Source of the DNA: Acidobacteriaceae bacterium
GTDB taxonomy: Bacteria > Acidobacteriota > Terriglobia > Terriglobales > Acidobacteriaceae
DNA: 38,437 nt
Direction: 5' to 3'
NCBI GenBank assembly: GCA_003165075.1
Contig: PLSM01000144.1
Location: 6,587 to 45,023, forward strand
Shown here piece by piece: positions 1 through 8,127 of the stretch. The notes beneath the pieces were generated by a model. That model was not told the origin of the DNA. It did no database searches and was given only the letters and a program-made list of their open reading frames with translations. The position numbers were made by a program, and so were the translations under genes. How positions within the stretch are numbered: the stretch's first letter is position 1; every line of letters begins with the position of its first letter.

Positions 1-2
1 CC

Positions 3-101
3 GGGCTAGACGACGGGGACGCTGGTAGGGCAGGTGCGGCGAAGGTTGGCCGGATGCGCCCTTATGAAGGCTATCAACTCGTGGGAGCCATGTCAAAATA
101 G
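3..101 (+). CDS. Possible C-terminal end of an upstream gene (partial, unidentified)
   Basis: One plus-strand frame is open from the window edge to a TAG at 99-101 and would encode 32 residues ending in ...GYQLVGAMSK. The other two forward frames hit stops within the first 30 bases. I do not recognise the sequence, and a run this short in GC-rich DNA can be chance. If real, it is the tail of a gene transcribed in the same direction as the queuosine-precursor transporter that starts 93 bases later. Codon content does not settle it. Confidence 0.2.
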   Translation, partial: GLDDGDAGRAGAAKVGRMRPYEGYQLVGAMSK

Positions 102-194
102 CCCCCGTAGGACACACTGCCACCTGCAGGCTGGAAGGCGCCGGAGCCCCAAAGCCGCCGAGGCGCGTCAAGCCTTGCGTTATCCTCAAATAGT

Positions 195-878
195 ATGATG
201 CGACGCTTCCGCTTTCTCGACTTGTTGACCATCGGGTTTGTGGTGGTGCTGCTGATTTCCAATCTGGTAGGGCCCAAGATTTGTCAGTTCGGCCCGCTGC
301 GCCCCAGCGCCGCGGAGTTCCTGTTTCCCCTTACCTATATCTGTAGCGATGTCTTTACGGAGGTTTACGGATACGGGGCCTCGCGCCGCGCCATCTGGCT
401 GGGCTTTCTTGCCATGGGCCTGTTGGCCGCCATGGGGCAGGTGGCGGTGGCGCTGCCGCCGGCTCCGGAGTGGAAAGGCCAGGAGGCCTTTGCCACCGTC
501 TTCGGTTTTGTGCCCCGGTTCGGGGTGGCCAGCCTGGTGGCTTATTGGGCTGGTGAATTCACCAACAGCTACACCCTGGCCAGGCTGAAGCTGATCACGC
601 GCGGCCGCTGGCTGTGGACACGCACCGTCGGTTCCACCGTCACCGGGCAGGCCGTGGATACTGCGATCGTAATCTTAGTGGCTTTCGCTGGAACGCAGCC
701 GCCGGCCATGCTGGTCCGGATGGTGCTTTCCTCTTACTTGATCAAGGTCGCAGTCGAAGTGGTGGCCACCCCGGTCACCTATCTGGTTGTGGGCTGGCTC
801 AAACGGGTCGAAGCCGTGGATACCTTTGACGACCGAACCAACTTCAATCCCTTTGCCTGGCAGGGTGAAAGCGCCTGA
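195..878 (+). CDS. yhhQ: Queuosine precursor transporter, YhhQ/Vut_1 family
   Basis: A 227-residue polytopic inner-membrane protein. The family imports 7-deazaguanine precursors of queuosine (preQ0/preQ1) for tRNA modification. Recognisable blocks are the first hydrophobic helix (residues 7-27), the conserved segment around residues 40-60 (PLTYICSDVFTEVYGYGASR) and the later SLVAYWAGEFTNSY and TVGSTVTGQAVDT blocks that typify YhhQ. Length fits the usual 210-240. Two ATGs lie in tandem at 195 and 198, and neither has a convincing Shine-Dalgarno, so the start may be either. I looked for a preQ1 riboswitch in the 190 bases upstream and saw none. The gene stands alone: the next gene in the same direction is 250 bases away and belongs to a separate efflux unit. 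Family assignment is firm; the exact substrate is inferred. Confidence 0.9.
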   Translation: MMRRFRFLDLLTIGFVVVLLISNLVGPKICQFGPLRPSAAEFLFPLTYICSDVFTEVYGYGASRRAIWLGFLAMGLLAAMGQVAVALPPAPEWKGQEAFATVFGFVPRFGVASLVAYWAGEFTNSYTLARLKLITRGRWLWTRTVGSTVTGQAVDTAIVILVAFAGTQPPAMLVRMVLSSYLIKVAVEVVATPVTYLVVGWLKRVEAVDTFDDRTNFNPFAWQGESA

Positions 879-1126
879 AGGGTCGATTCTCAAGGCCGCC
901 AAGCGCAGGGCAGGGTTTTTTTGCGACAATGATAGGACGTCAGTCGTCAGATAAAGAAACGCGTCATTTTACGTCTACCGCCTCAGAGGGGAGCGCTGGC
1001 ACTCGATGCGGACGGAATTCAGATGCAAGAAGCGGCCGCCGGATGAGATCGGGATTCGGATACTTGGCCTGAGCCGGTACTCGCCGGATTTTCAGATTCA
1101 GAGTTCCCGAGCCGAGGAAAGATTGA

Positions 1127-2224
1127 GTGAGGGTTAGTTCTTTGAAACGCATTTTTGGTACCACTTTTGTTGTAGTTTTGGGGCTATTGACCGTCGGATG
1201 CAAGCAGAAATCGGCTGCGCCGGTTCAGGCAATGCAGGCCATGCCAGTGCAGACGATCGCGGTGACCATGGCTCCGGTGGCGCAGAGCAATGAGTATGTA
1301 GCCACCATCAAGTCGCGACGCTCGGCGACTCTACAGCCGCAGGTGTCGGGACGCCTTACTGAGATTCGGGTTCGGTCGGGCGACCATGTCAAGTCTGGCC
1401 AGGTGCTGATGGAGATTGATTCCCAGCCCCAACGCGCCACGGTGCAGGCGCAACACGCCACGGAGCTGCAGAAGAAGGCGCTGTTCGACTTCAACACCAT
1501 TGAGGTGGACCGGCAGCACAAGCTGTTTGACGCCGGCGTCACCAGCCGCGACGCCTACGATCAGGCGCAGCAGTCCTACGACAACACCAAGGCAGACTAT
1601 GAGTCGGCTGTTGCCTTGCGCAGAACCCAGGAAGAACAGTTGGCCTATTACACCATCCGTGCGCCTTTCAATGGCGTGGTGGGAGATATCCCTGTCCATG
1701 TCGGCGACTACGTGTCGTCCAGTACCATGGTCACCACGGTGGACGAAATAGGGGACCTTGAGGCTTACATCTATATTCCCACTGAGCGATCCAGCCAGGC
1801 GCGGATGGGGCTGGCTGTGGAGTTGTCAGACAACAGCGGCAAGCTGCTGGAGACGACCAAGATCGACTTTCTCTCGCCCCAGGTAGACCCCAATCTGCAG
1901 GGTATCCTCGCCAAGGCTCCAGTGCACGCAACCCCGGAGATCCTGCGCAATGCGCAGATGATCAAAGCACGGGTCATCTGGAGCACTACTCCGATGGCAG
2001 TCGTGCCGGTACTGGCAGTCACCCGTCTTGGCGGACAGACCTTCGTCTATGTGGTGCGCCAGGAGAATGGCCACATGGCGGCGGTTGAAACACCGGTCAC
2101 CCTGGGCGACACGGTTGGAAACACCTATTCCATCACTTCCGGGCTCAACGCCGGCGACCGAGTCGTCGTGTCGAGCACACAGTTCCTGGTCAACGGTATG
2201 CCGGTAATGCCGCAGGGCGCCTGA
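1127..2224 (+). CDS. RND efflux periplasmic adaptor (membrane fusion protein), lipoprotein
   Basis: A HlyD/AcrA-type adaptor that would bridge the inner-membrane pump encoded next and an outer-membrane channel. Residues 1-25 form a lipoprotein signal ending in the lipobox LTVGC (Cys25). After it come the biotinyl-lipoyl half-motif (TLQPQVSGRLTEIRVRSGDHV), a helical hairpin (about residues 100-165), the second lipoyl half (YTIRAPFNGVVGDI) and beta-barrel and membrane-proximal domains. The GTG at 1127 has GAGG at 1114-1117. An in-frame TTG at 1142, preceded by GAGGG at 1129-1133, would give the more typical MKRIF... signal, so five residues at the N-terminus are uncertain. The stop lies 91 bases before the pump start, so the two are probably co-transcribed. 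Substrate unknown. No repressor gene is adjacent. Confidence 0.9.
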   Translation: MRVSSLKRIFGTTFVVVLGLLTVGCKQKSAAPVQAMQAMPVQTIAVTMAPVAQSNEYVATIKSRRSATLQPQVSGRLTEIRVRSGDHVKSGQVLMEIDSQPQRATVQAQHATELQKKALFDFNTIEVDRQHKLFDAGVTSRDAYDQAQQSYDNTKADYESAVALRRTQEEQLAYYTIRAPFNGVVGDIPVHVGDYVSSSTMVTTVDEIGDLEAYIYIPTERSSQARMGLAVELSDNSGKLLETTKIDFLSPQVDPNLQGILAKAPVHATPEILRNAQMIKARVIWSTTPMAVVPVLAVTRLGGQTFVYVVRQENGHMAAVETPVTLGDTVGNTYSITSGLNAGDRVVVSSTQFLVNGMPVMPQGA

Positions 2225-2315
2225 ACGCGGCCGTTCCTAGGGGCACCCTTGGGGCATTGAAGCGGGCTTCGGATCACTTGTGCCTGCTTCACGCAGATAT
2301 GAAAGAAGGATTCCA

Positions 2316-5300
2316 TTGTTTGTCGATTTCTTCATCCATCGACCTGTATTCGCGACAGTATGTGCGTTGTTGATCATCCTGGCTGGGGCCATCTGTATCC
2401 CAACTCTGCCCGTCGCCATGTACCCCACGCTGACGCCTCCGGTAGTGATGGTTTCGTGCAATTACGTGGGTGCCAATGCCGACACGGTTGAGAAGGCGGT
2501 CACAATACCGCTTGAAGAGTCAATCAACGGTGTTGAGGGCATGCGCTACATCAGCTCGTCCAGCACCAGCAGCGGAACCAGCATGATCACAGCCACTTTC
2601 AACACTGGCTATGATCTGGATATAGCCGCCGTCGACGTGCAGAATCGTGTGGCCAGCGTAACCGGCCGCTTGCCCGCGGCTGTGAACGCCACAGGCATCA
2701 CCATCACCAAGGCCAATAACAACTTCGTCTTCGGTGCTGGTTTCTTCTCCCGGGATGGGCGCTACTCCCACGAGTTCATATCCAACTACATCGATGTGTA
2801 CGTCAAGGACGCAATCAAGCGCGTGCAGGGCGTAGCCGATGTGGAAATCTTCGGCGAGCGCAAGTACGCCATGCGGGTGTGGCTTGATCCGGTTCGACTT
2901 GCAGCCCGGAGCCTTACCGCGACGGACGTTGTCAATGCTTTGGTCGAGCAGAACGTCGAGATTCCCGCTGGACAGCTTGGTCAGCCTCCGTCCGATACGA
3001 ATCAAGCCTTCCAGGTGCCGGTGCGCGTGGTGGGCCGACTTACGAATCCTGCCGAATTCGAAAAGATCATCATCAAGAACAATGCCAGTGGCCTAGTCCT
3101 GCTCAAGGATGTGGGCCGTGCTGAGGTGGGGGCTGAGGACTATAGTTCATCCCTCGAGTACAACGGGCACGCGGCCCAGGGCATCGGCGTCTCGCAGCTT
3201 TCCAACGCCAATGCCCTCGATGTGGACGCCAAAGCCAAGGCTGCGTTGAAGGAGCTCTCTAAGAGCTTTCCGCCGGGCCTTGAATACGCCATTGCTTTCG
3301 ACTCCACCACGGTGGTTGGCGACTCCATCCGCGAGGTGTTGGTTACCCTCGCTGAAGCCATCGCCATCGTCATCGGTGTCATCTTCCTGTTCCTTCTCGA
3401 CTGGCGTGCCACCATCATTCCCGCTGTCACCATACCGGTTTCGTTGATTGGCACCTTCGCGTTCATCAAAGTCTTCGGATTCTCCATCAATTCGCTCACC
3501 CTCTTCGGCATCACCCTGGCTACAGGACTGGTCGTCGACGACGCCATCGTAGTCATTGAAAACGTCCAGCGCCACATCGCCATGGAACACTCCGATCCGC
3601 ACGAGGCCACCTCACGCGCCATGGGCGAGGTCACCAGCGCCGTTATCGCGACTTCGTTGGTGCTCATCGCGGTCTTCGTGCCGGTATCGTTCTTTCCTGG
3701 GACCACGGGCATTCTATACCGCCAGTTTTCGCTTACCATTGCGTTCTCCATTGCGATCTCGGCGTTCAATGCGCTTACCCTTTCTCCGGCTCTTTCGGCC
3801 ATGTTCCTGCGCGGCGAAGAGGCCCGGCCTCGCCAGATGGACTTCCTGCACATTCGTGCGGTTTCAAGCGCCTTTGCCGCCTTTATTCACGGAGCCGATG
3901 CGTTTGTCACTTGGCTGGCCAAGACTTATGCCCAGGCGATCCACGTTGCCCTGCAGTTGCGCTATGTGCTCTTGCTGATCTTTTTTGCCGGCTTGGGCGC
4001 CACTGTGTGGATGTACCAGCATGTTCCCACTGGGTTCATTCCGCAGGAGGATGAGAGCTTCCTCATGGGAATCGTCCAGGCGCCGCCTGGGTCTTCGCTG
4101 GCCTATACCACGGCGCTGGCTGACCGCGCGCAGGCCATTATCTACTCCAATCCCGACATTGTCGGGGCCTTCTCTGTTATGGGCTTCAGTTTTTCAGGCG
4201 AAGCATCCAACGCGGGCATGATGTTCATCAGCACCAAGCCCTCCGATCAGCGCCGCGCCAAGGGTCACTCCGCCGCAGACATCGTAGCCGACTTGTCGCC
4301 CAAGCTTGGATCCCTGATGTTTGCACCCAATGGCGGCCTGGTGGCAGTCATTCAACCCCCCGCTGTGCAGGGAGTCGGCAGCTATGGCGGCTTCCAGTTC
4401 ATGCTCCAGGACACCGGCGCCAATACCCTGTCTGATCTTGACCGGGTGGCCCACCAGATAGTGGGTGCGGGCCGGGCGCGCAAGGACGTTACCGGTCTCA
4501 TCACCACCTTCTCGGCAAACGATCCCCAGGTACTGGTCGCCATCGATCGCGAAAAAGCCAAGGCGATGAGTGTTTCTCTTTCGCAAATCACCACTACGCT
4601 AGGCGTATTCATGGGGTCGCAATATATCAACGACTTCGACTTCAACAACCGCACCTACCGCGTCTTCGTACAGGCCGACCAGCCATTCCGCATGACGGCC
4701 AAAGACCTGCACAGCTATTATGTCCGCTCCGACCTGGGCCAGATGGTTCCTCTCGATAACCTCGTCACAGTGGCAGAAAGCTCCGGTCCCCCCGTGATTT
4801 CGCACTACAACCTCTTCCGAGCGGTAGAGATCGACGGTTCGCCCGCGCCCGGCTACAGCTCGGGGCAGGGCATCACGGGGATGGAAGATCTGGCCAAACA
4901 AGTCATGATGCCGGGCATGAAGTATGACTGGACCGGCCTGACCCTGGACGAAATCGAGTCCAGCGGCAGGGCACTGATCATCTTCGGACTCGGCATCCTG
5001 GTCGTCTATCTCGCCCTTTCGGCGCTTTATGAGAGTTTCGCTCTGCCCTTCATCATCCTTCTTGCTGTCCCCATGGCGGTGCTCGGCGCGCTCGGTCTGA
5101 TTTCACTGCGTGGCCTCTCCAACGATGTGTACTGCCAGATTGGGCTGGTTATGCTCATCGGCCTTTCCGCCAAAAACTCCATCCTGATTGTGGAGTTCGC
5201 CGAGCAGATTCGCCACCGGGGTCGCTCCATTGCGGAGGCGGCTATTGAGGCGGCTGAACTGCGCCTCCGGCCCATCCTGATGACGTCGTTTGCCTTCATT

Positions 5301-5492
5301 CTCGGCGTCATGCCGTTGGTCTTTGCCACCGGCGCCGGCGCACTCGGACGCCGATCTGTGGGCACCACCATCGTGGGCGGCATGTTGCTCTCCACGGTGC
5401 TCAACCTCATCTTTATCCCTGTGCTCTACGTCATCCTCAGCAGGATCTTGAGACGCGGGGACGACGCTAAGGGTGGACCGGCGCACGCATAG
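2316..5492 (+). CDS. RND multidrug efflux permease, AcrB/MexB-like (HAE1)
   Basis: Inner-membrane proton-driven efflux pump of 1058 residues (E. coli AcrB has 1049). It opens with FVDFFIHRPVFATV, the classical RND N-terminus. Proton-relay residues are present: the Asp pair in GLVVDDAIVVIEN of TM4, the Lys in LIGLSAKNSILIVEF of TM10, and the Arg-Thr region LRPILMTSFAFILG. Twelve membrane segments and two large periplasmic loops are readable. I place the start at TTG 2316 because AGAAGGA lies 5 bases upstream (2304-2310) and the protein then begins exactly where homologues begin; a GTG at 2280 would add 12 unmatched residues and has no ribosome site. It works with the adaptor upstream. No TolC-type gene follows, so the outer-membrane channel must be encoded elsewhere. 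Substrates cannot be read from the sequence. Confidence 0.95.
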   Translation: MFVDFFIHRPVFATVCALLIILAGAICIPTLPVAMYPTLTPPVVMVSCNYVGANADTVEKAVTIPLEESINGVEGMRYISSSSTSSGTSMITATFNTGYDLDIAAVDVQNRVASVTGRLPAAVNATGITITKANNNFVFGAGFFSRDGRYSHEFISNYIDVYVKDAIKRVQGVADVEIFGERKYAMRVWLDPVRLAARSLTATDVVNALVEQNVEIPAGQLGQPPSDTNQAFQVPVRVVGRLTNPAEFEKIIIKNNASGLVLLKDVGRAEVGAEDYSSSLEYNGHAAQGIGVSQLSNANALDVDAKAKAALKELSKSFPPGLEYAIAFDSTTVVGDSIREVLVTLAEAIAIVIGVIFLFLLDWRATIIPAVTIPVSLIGTFAFIKVFGFSINSLTLFGITLATGLVVDDAIVVIENVQRHIAMEHSDPHEATSRAMGEVTSAVIATSLVLIAVFVPVSFFPGTTGILYRQFSLTIAFSIAISAFNALTLSPALSAMFLRGEEARPRQMDFLHIRAVSSAFAAFIHGADAFVTWLAKTYAQAIHVALQLRYVLLLIFFAGLGATVWMYQHVPTGFIPQEDESFLMGIVQAPPGSSLAYTTALADRAQAIIYSNPDIVGAFSVMGFSFSGEASNAGMMFISTKPSDQRRAKGHSAADIVADLSPKLGSLMFAPNGGLVAVIQPPAVQGVGSYGGFQFMLQDTGANTLSDLDRVAHQIVGAGRARKDVTGLITTFSANDPQVLVAIDREKAKAMSVSLSQITTTLGVFMGSQYINDFDFNNRTYRVFVQADQPFRMTAKDLHSYYVRSDLGQMVPLDNLVTVAESSGPPVISHYNLFRAVEIDGSPAPGYSSGQGITGMEDLAKQVMMPGMKYDWTGLTLDEIESSGRALIIFGLGILVVYLALSALYESFALPFIILLAVPMAVLGALGLISLRGLSNDVYCQIGLVMLIGLSAKNSILIVEFAEQIRHRGRSIAEAAIEAAELRLRPILMTSFAFILGVMPLVFATGAGALGRRSVGTTIVGGMLLSTVLNLIFIPVLYVILSRILRRGDDAKGGPAHA

Positions 5493-5496
5493 AAAC

Positions 5497-5527
5497 GATC
5501 GCTCACTGCCGGTTGCGGTGAGCGATC
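5497..5527. terminator. Perfect 10-bp hairpin between converging genes, possible bidirectional terminator
   Basis: GATCGCTCAC at 5497-5506 is mirrored exactly by GTGAGCGATC at 5518-5527 around an 11-base loop. It lies four bases after the pump stop codon and overlaps the last codons of the converging helix-hairpin-helix gene. On the minus strand it is followed by GTTTCT, on the plus strand by no T-run, so it is not a textbook intrinsic terminator. Its position suggests transcript-end or 3'-protection duty. Confidence 0.4.
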
Positions 5528-5805
5528 ACGTAGTCCTTGATGCGCTCGTAAACCCGGTCGGGCACTATGCCCTGATCCACCATGTCCCGCTTGGTCTGGT
5601 AGGGCCTGAAGCGAATGATGCGTACAGCCCAGGTGCGCGTCATGCCGGGCGCCTTCAGCAACTCCTCTAGTGTGGCGGCATTGACGTCGATCCGCGCCTC
5701 GGGCGGCACGGTTGCATGCGGCTTGGGCGAAGCTTGCGCAATTGCGGTCAGGGCAATGGCCAGCACCGCAACCGCCCATGCCGCCATTCGCTTTCCGTTT
5801 CGCAC
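5503..5805 (-). CDS. Small secreted helix-hairpin-helix protein (ComEA-like)
   Basis: A 100-residue protein with a basic N-terminus (RNGKR), a hydrophobic stretch AAWAVAVLAIALTAIAQA that reads as a signal peptide, and a ComEA/PsbU-type helix-hairpin-helix domain: RIDVNAATLEELLKAPGM followed by a second helix and ...VYERIKDYVIAHR. Such domains bind DNA backbone non-specifically, and ComEA proteins bind incoming DNA in natural transformation; many acidobacterial single-domain secreted versions have no assigned role. I chose GTG 5805 because GGAGA precedes it and the signal then has a basic n-region. ATG 5787 or TTG 5841 are possible. No other competence gene is in the window, so a transformation role is only a suggestion. 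It converges on the RND pump gene and diverges from the mechanosensitive channel. Confidence 0.7.
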   Translation of the reverse strand: MRNGKRMAAWAVAVLAIALTAIAQASPKPHATVPPEARIDVNAATLEELLKAPGMTRTWAVRIIRFRPYQTKRDMVDQGIVPDRVYERIKDYVIAHRNRQ

Positions 5806-6004
5806 CGCTCCATTCTCCGCCTTGGTCTGATCTCTCCGCAAGTTATCCGCAGGGACCTACCCTGTTTGACCTGAGCGACAGTAGAAGTCTCAAACAAAGC
5901 GCAACGCGAGGCTCCGATTATCGAACTCATTTAGCCCGCGGGTGCGATGGCCTGGTACCGTTTCCGGCTCCCCAGGGCCTCGGGTTTCCTGTAACAATAA
6001 ATCC

Positions 6005-7876
6005 ATGGCGATGTCTCCGATTGCGCCCCTCCCCGGCGATGCCCTGCGCCGACGCATCCTTGGCAGTACCAGGGTGGTCTCTCTTCTCGTGCTGCTCGCG
6101 CTGCTTGTGCTGTGCCTCGTGTTTTCCTACACCACGCGCGGCGCCATGGGCAATCTCTCCTTTCTCCAGGGGCAGAACGCGGCCGCCGGCAAGAAGACCC
6201 TTGTCGATCTGAGCCCCTGGCAAACAGCGCAGGCCCTGGCGCCGCTGGCCGTGACCGCTGAGGAGACGGAGTATGCGCGCGATGCCGAACGCCTGGCAGA
6301 TCACGAAGTGGATCAGGCCTTTGCTTCCCAGTTGCGCCAGGCCACTTTACAGGCCCAGCACATCACGCTCACTGGAGATGCACTGGCGCTCTCCCAAAGA
6401 GTTGCGCAGCTCCAGCAACTCATCGCGCAGGATCAGGCCCAGGTTCAGAGCATTACCTCGCAATTGAATTCACCGGCCAATCAGGCAAAGCATGGCACGC
6501 CCTCCCCCGTGGACAGCGGCGACCTTGATGTCGCGAAGGCGCAGCTTGGACTCGACACCGACGAGCTCGCCGACGCGCAACAGGACCTTGACCGCATCTC
6601 CGGCGACCAAACCGCCCAGATACAGGCGGAATTGGCTGCGCACGAAGCGTCGATGAGCCAGTACGACAAACAGGCCCAGTCCTCGGGCCAGGTCGCAGTG
6701 ATCTCTGCAAAGAGCCACGGAACCATGGCCGGACGCGCGCAGGCGTGGTTTGCCCAAAGGGATCGTTATCAGCTGCTCCAGCAGGCGGCGCAGAAGACGG
6801 TTTCGGATATTGCCAGGCTCACCGCCGAACACAATGCTCTTGCCGCCAAGGCCAGCGCAGCCGCCCCCTCCAGCGGCTCGGAAGATCGTTCCGCCAAGCT
6901 CGCCTTTATCAAAGACAAGAGCGCGGAACGCCAGATACTCAGCATCTACGACGACCGCATTCAAACCGAACAGCAGCTTGCGACGGTCTACGGAAAGTGG
7001 TCCGCTCAGGTGCTTCTACAGCACCAGATCGTGTTGCATCTCCTTCTGCAGTCGCTGGCGCTTATTCTCTTTATCGCCGTCTGTATGGTCCTTTGCGATG
7101 CACTGGTGCGGCATCTGATGTCCCATCCGGCGCTCGATCACAGGCAGACCCAAACCCTGCGCAGCATCCTTGAGTTAGGCATCCAGCTTGTTGGCGTGAT
7201 GCTCATTCTGCTCGTCATCTTTGGCACGCCCCAGGAAACGCCCACCATTCTGGGTCTTGCCACCGCTGCCCTCACCATCGCCTTGCAGGATTTCATTCTC
7301 GCGTTTTTGGGCTGGTTTATCCTCATCGGCAAAAACGGCATTCACGTGGGCGACTGGGTTGAAATCAACGGCGTGGGTGGCGAGGTCATCGAGGTTCGTC
7401 TATTTTTCACATCGCTGCTTGAGACAGGGACCCTGGAAGACAAAGGTCATCCGACCGGTCGCCGCATTACCTTTATGAATGGTTATGCGATCCGCGGTCA
7501 GTACTTCAACTTCTCTACCACCGGCCAGTGGATGTGGGATGAAATCTCCGTCAGCATCCCCGCTTCTGGTGACGTCAACGCCACAGTGGAGAAGATCCAC
7601 AACGCTGTGCTCGCGGAAACTGAAAAGAATGCCCGCCTCGCGGAACAGGAGTGGAAGCGCGGAGCCCACGGGAATTGGCTTAGCCGCTTCAGTGCGACCC
7701 CAGTAGTGAATCTTCGTCCATCTGCCTCTGGAGTGGATATCCAGGTGCGTTATGTAACCCGCGCCTCGGAACGCTTCGATCTGCGCAATCGTTTGTACCA
7801 GCATGTGATCGATCTGCTCCGCCAGCCGGAGAGCCCGGCCACGGCAGAGCAACCACATGGCGTTGGCGCCAAGTAG
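6005..7876 (+). CDS. Large MscS-family mechanosensitive ion channel
   Basis: About 623 residues. After an N-terminal membrane segment (LLVLLALLVLCLVFSYTT) comes a long Gln/Ala-rich, coiled-coil-prone region of roughly 270 residues. It is followed by membrane helices (LLLQSLALILFIAVCMVLCDAL, then LGIQLVGVMLILLVIFG) and the pore and beta-domain typical of MscS: TILGLATAALTIALQDFILA, then GIHVGDWVEINGVGGEVIEV and the cytoplasmic alpha/beta domain. This resembles the MscK/YnaI-type channels that carry large periplasmic N-terminal domains; it should open under membrane tension to release solutes. The start is uncertain: ATG 6005 and 6011 are tandem choices without a clear ribosome site, and GTG 5942 would add 21 residues of non-membrane sequence. 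It is a single gene ahead of the histidine leader. Confidence 0.85.
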   Translation: MAMSPIAPLPGDALRRRILGSTRVVSLLVLLALLVLCLVFSYTTRGAMGNLSFLQGQNAAAGKKTLVDLSPWQTAQALAPLAVTAEETEYARDAERLADHEVDQAFASQLRQATLQAQHITLTGDALALSQRVAQLQQLIAQDQAQVQSITSQLNSPANQAKHGTPSPVDSGDLDVAKAQLGLDTDELADAQQDLDRISGDQTAQIQAELAAHEASMSQYDKQAQSSGQVAVISAKSHGTMAGRAQAWFAQRDRYQLLQQAAQKTVSDIARLTAEHNALAAKASAAAPSSGSEDRSAKLAFIKDKSAERQILSIYDDRIQTEQQLATVYGKWSAQVLLQHQIVLHLLLQSLALILFIAVCMVLCDALVRHLMSHPALDHRQTQTLRSILELGIQLVGVMLILLVIFGTPQETPTILGLATAALTIALQDFILAFLGWFILIGKNGIHVGDWVEINGVGGEVIEVRLFFTSLLETGTLEDKGHPTGRRITFMNGYAIRGQYFNFSTTGQWMWDEISVSIPASGDVNATVEKIHNAVLAETEKNARLAEQEWKRGAHGNWLSRFSATPVVNLRPSASGVDIQVRYVTRASERFDLRNRLYQHVIDLLRQPESPATAEQPHGVGAK

Positions 7877-7914
7877 AGTGCGTGCACGATGGAGCCCGCC
7901 GAAGAAGGTTATGG

Positions 7915-7944
7915 TTGACACCGCAGGGTGGTTGCCCGTAAGTT
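7915..7944 (+). promoter_or_regulatory. Candidate promoter for the histidine operon leader
   Basis: TTGACA, a perfect sigma70-type -35, lies at 7915-7920. With an 18-base spacer the matching -10 is TAAGTT at 7939-7944, only a 3 of 6 match. If used, transcription would begin close to 7951, just before the leader-peptide ATG at 7953, giving a nearly leaderless message. The -35 is convincing in isolation; the -10 is weak. Confidence 0.35.
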
Positions 7945-7952
7945 TGAATCAG

Positions 7953-8030
7953 ATGTACAGAAGCCGCCATCACGGTCACCACCATCACCATGGGACTACC
8001 ATGCCGGCGGACTGCCATGGCCTGATGTAA
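7953..8030 (+). CDS. hisL: Histidine operon leader peptide
   Basis: A 25-codon ORF upstream of hisI encodes [25 protein letters not shown]: eight His codons in all, seven of them in the eight-codon run at 7968-7991. This is the signature of a ribosome-mediated attenuator peptide, compare the seven consecutive His codons of enterobacterial HisL. The same frame is open upstream to an ATG at 7911, preceded by AGAAGG at 7903-7908, which would give 39 residues; 7953 is the minimal start. The ORF ends 26 bases before a strong intrinsic terminator, and hisI begins 98 bases after the stop. When charged His-tRNA is scarce, the ribosome should stall in the His run and allow antitermination. The sequence evidence is strong; regulation has not been shown here. 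Confidence 0.85.
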   Translation: MYRSRHHGHHHHHGTTMPADCHGLM

Positions 8031-8067
8031 ACGGCCAGAGAGATCAGAAACACACGAGCCCGCCGGC
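7964..8067 (+). promoter_or_regulatory. Histidine attenuator: alternative leader RNA helices
   Basis: Three mutually exclusive segments can be read. Segment 1 (CCGCC, 7964-7968, at the start of the His run) can pair with GGCGG at 8006-8010. Segment 2 (GCCGGCGG, 8003-8010) is perfectly complementary over 8 GC pairs to CCGCCGGC at 8060-8067, which is the 5' arm of the terminator. Pairing 2:3 therefore forms an antiterminator and destroys the terminator; a ribosome finishing the leader peptide at 8030 would occlude segment 2 and let the terminator fold. A further small hairpin CATGG/CCATG (7989-7993 with 7999-8003) could act as a pause structure. The base pairing is directly visible; the switching mechanism is by analogy with known his leaders. 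Confidence 0.75.
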
Positions 8068-8088
8068 CACCAAGCCGGTGGGCTTTTT
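8057..8088 (+). terminator. Intrinsic terminator (attenuator) ahead of hisI
   Basis: The arm at 8057-8067 (AGCCCGCCGGC) pairs with 8074-8084 (GCCGGTGGGCT) over 11 base pairs with one G-U, around a 6-base loop. A run of five T (8084-8088) follows immediately. It sits between the leader peptide and hisI, where only a regulated terminator makes sense. Confidence 0.85.
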
Positions 8089-8127
8089 CATGCGTGCCCC
8101 CAAATCCCAATCAGGAATCAGGAAACA

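Noticed and set aside
1..194. Possible preQ1 riboswitch before the queuosine-precursor transporter
   Set aside because: I could not find the preQ1-I or preQ1-II conserved segments; the region is GC-rich without an A-rich tail.
7925..7938. AGGGTGG followed by TTGCCCG, resembling a T-box core
   Set aside because: The second half does not match ACCGCG, there is no specifier stem, and it lies upstream of the leader peptide and not next to the terminator. The His-codon leader explains the region better.
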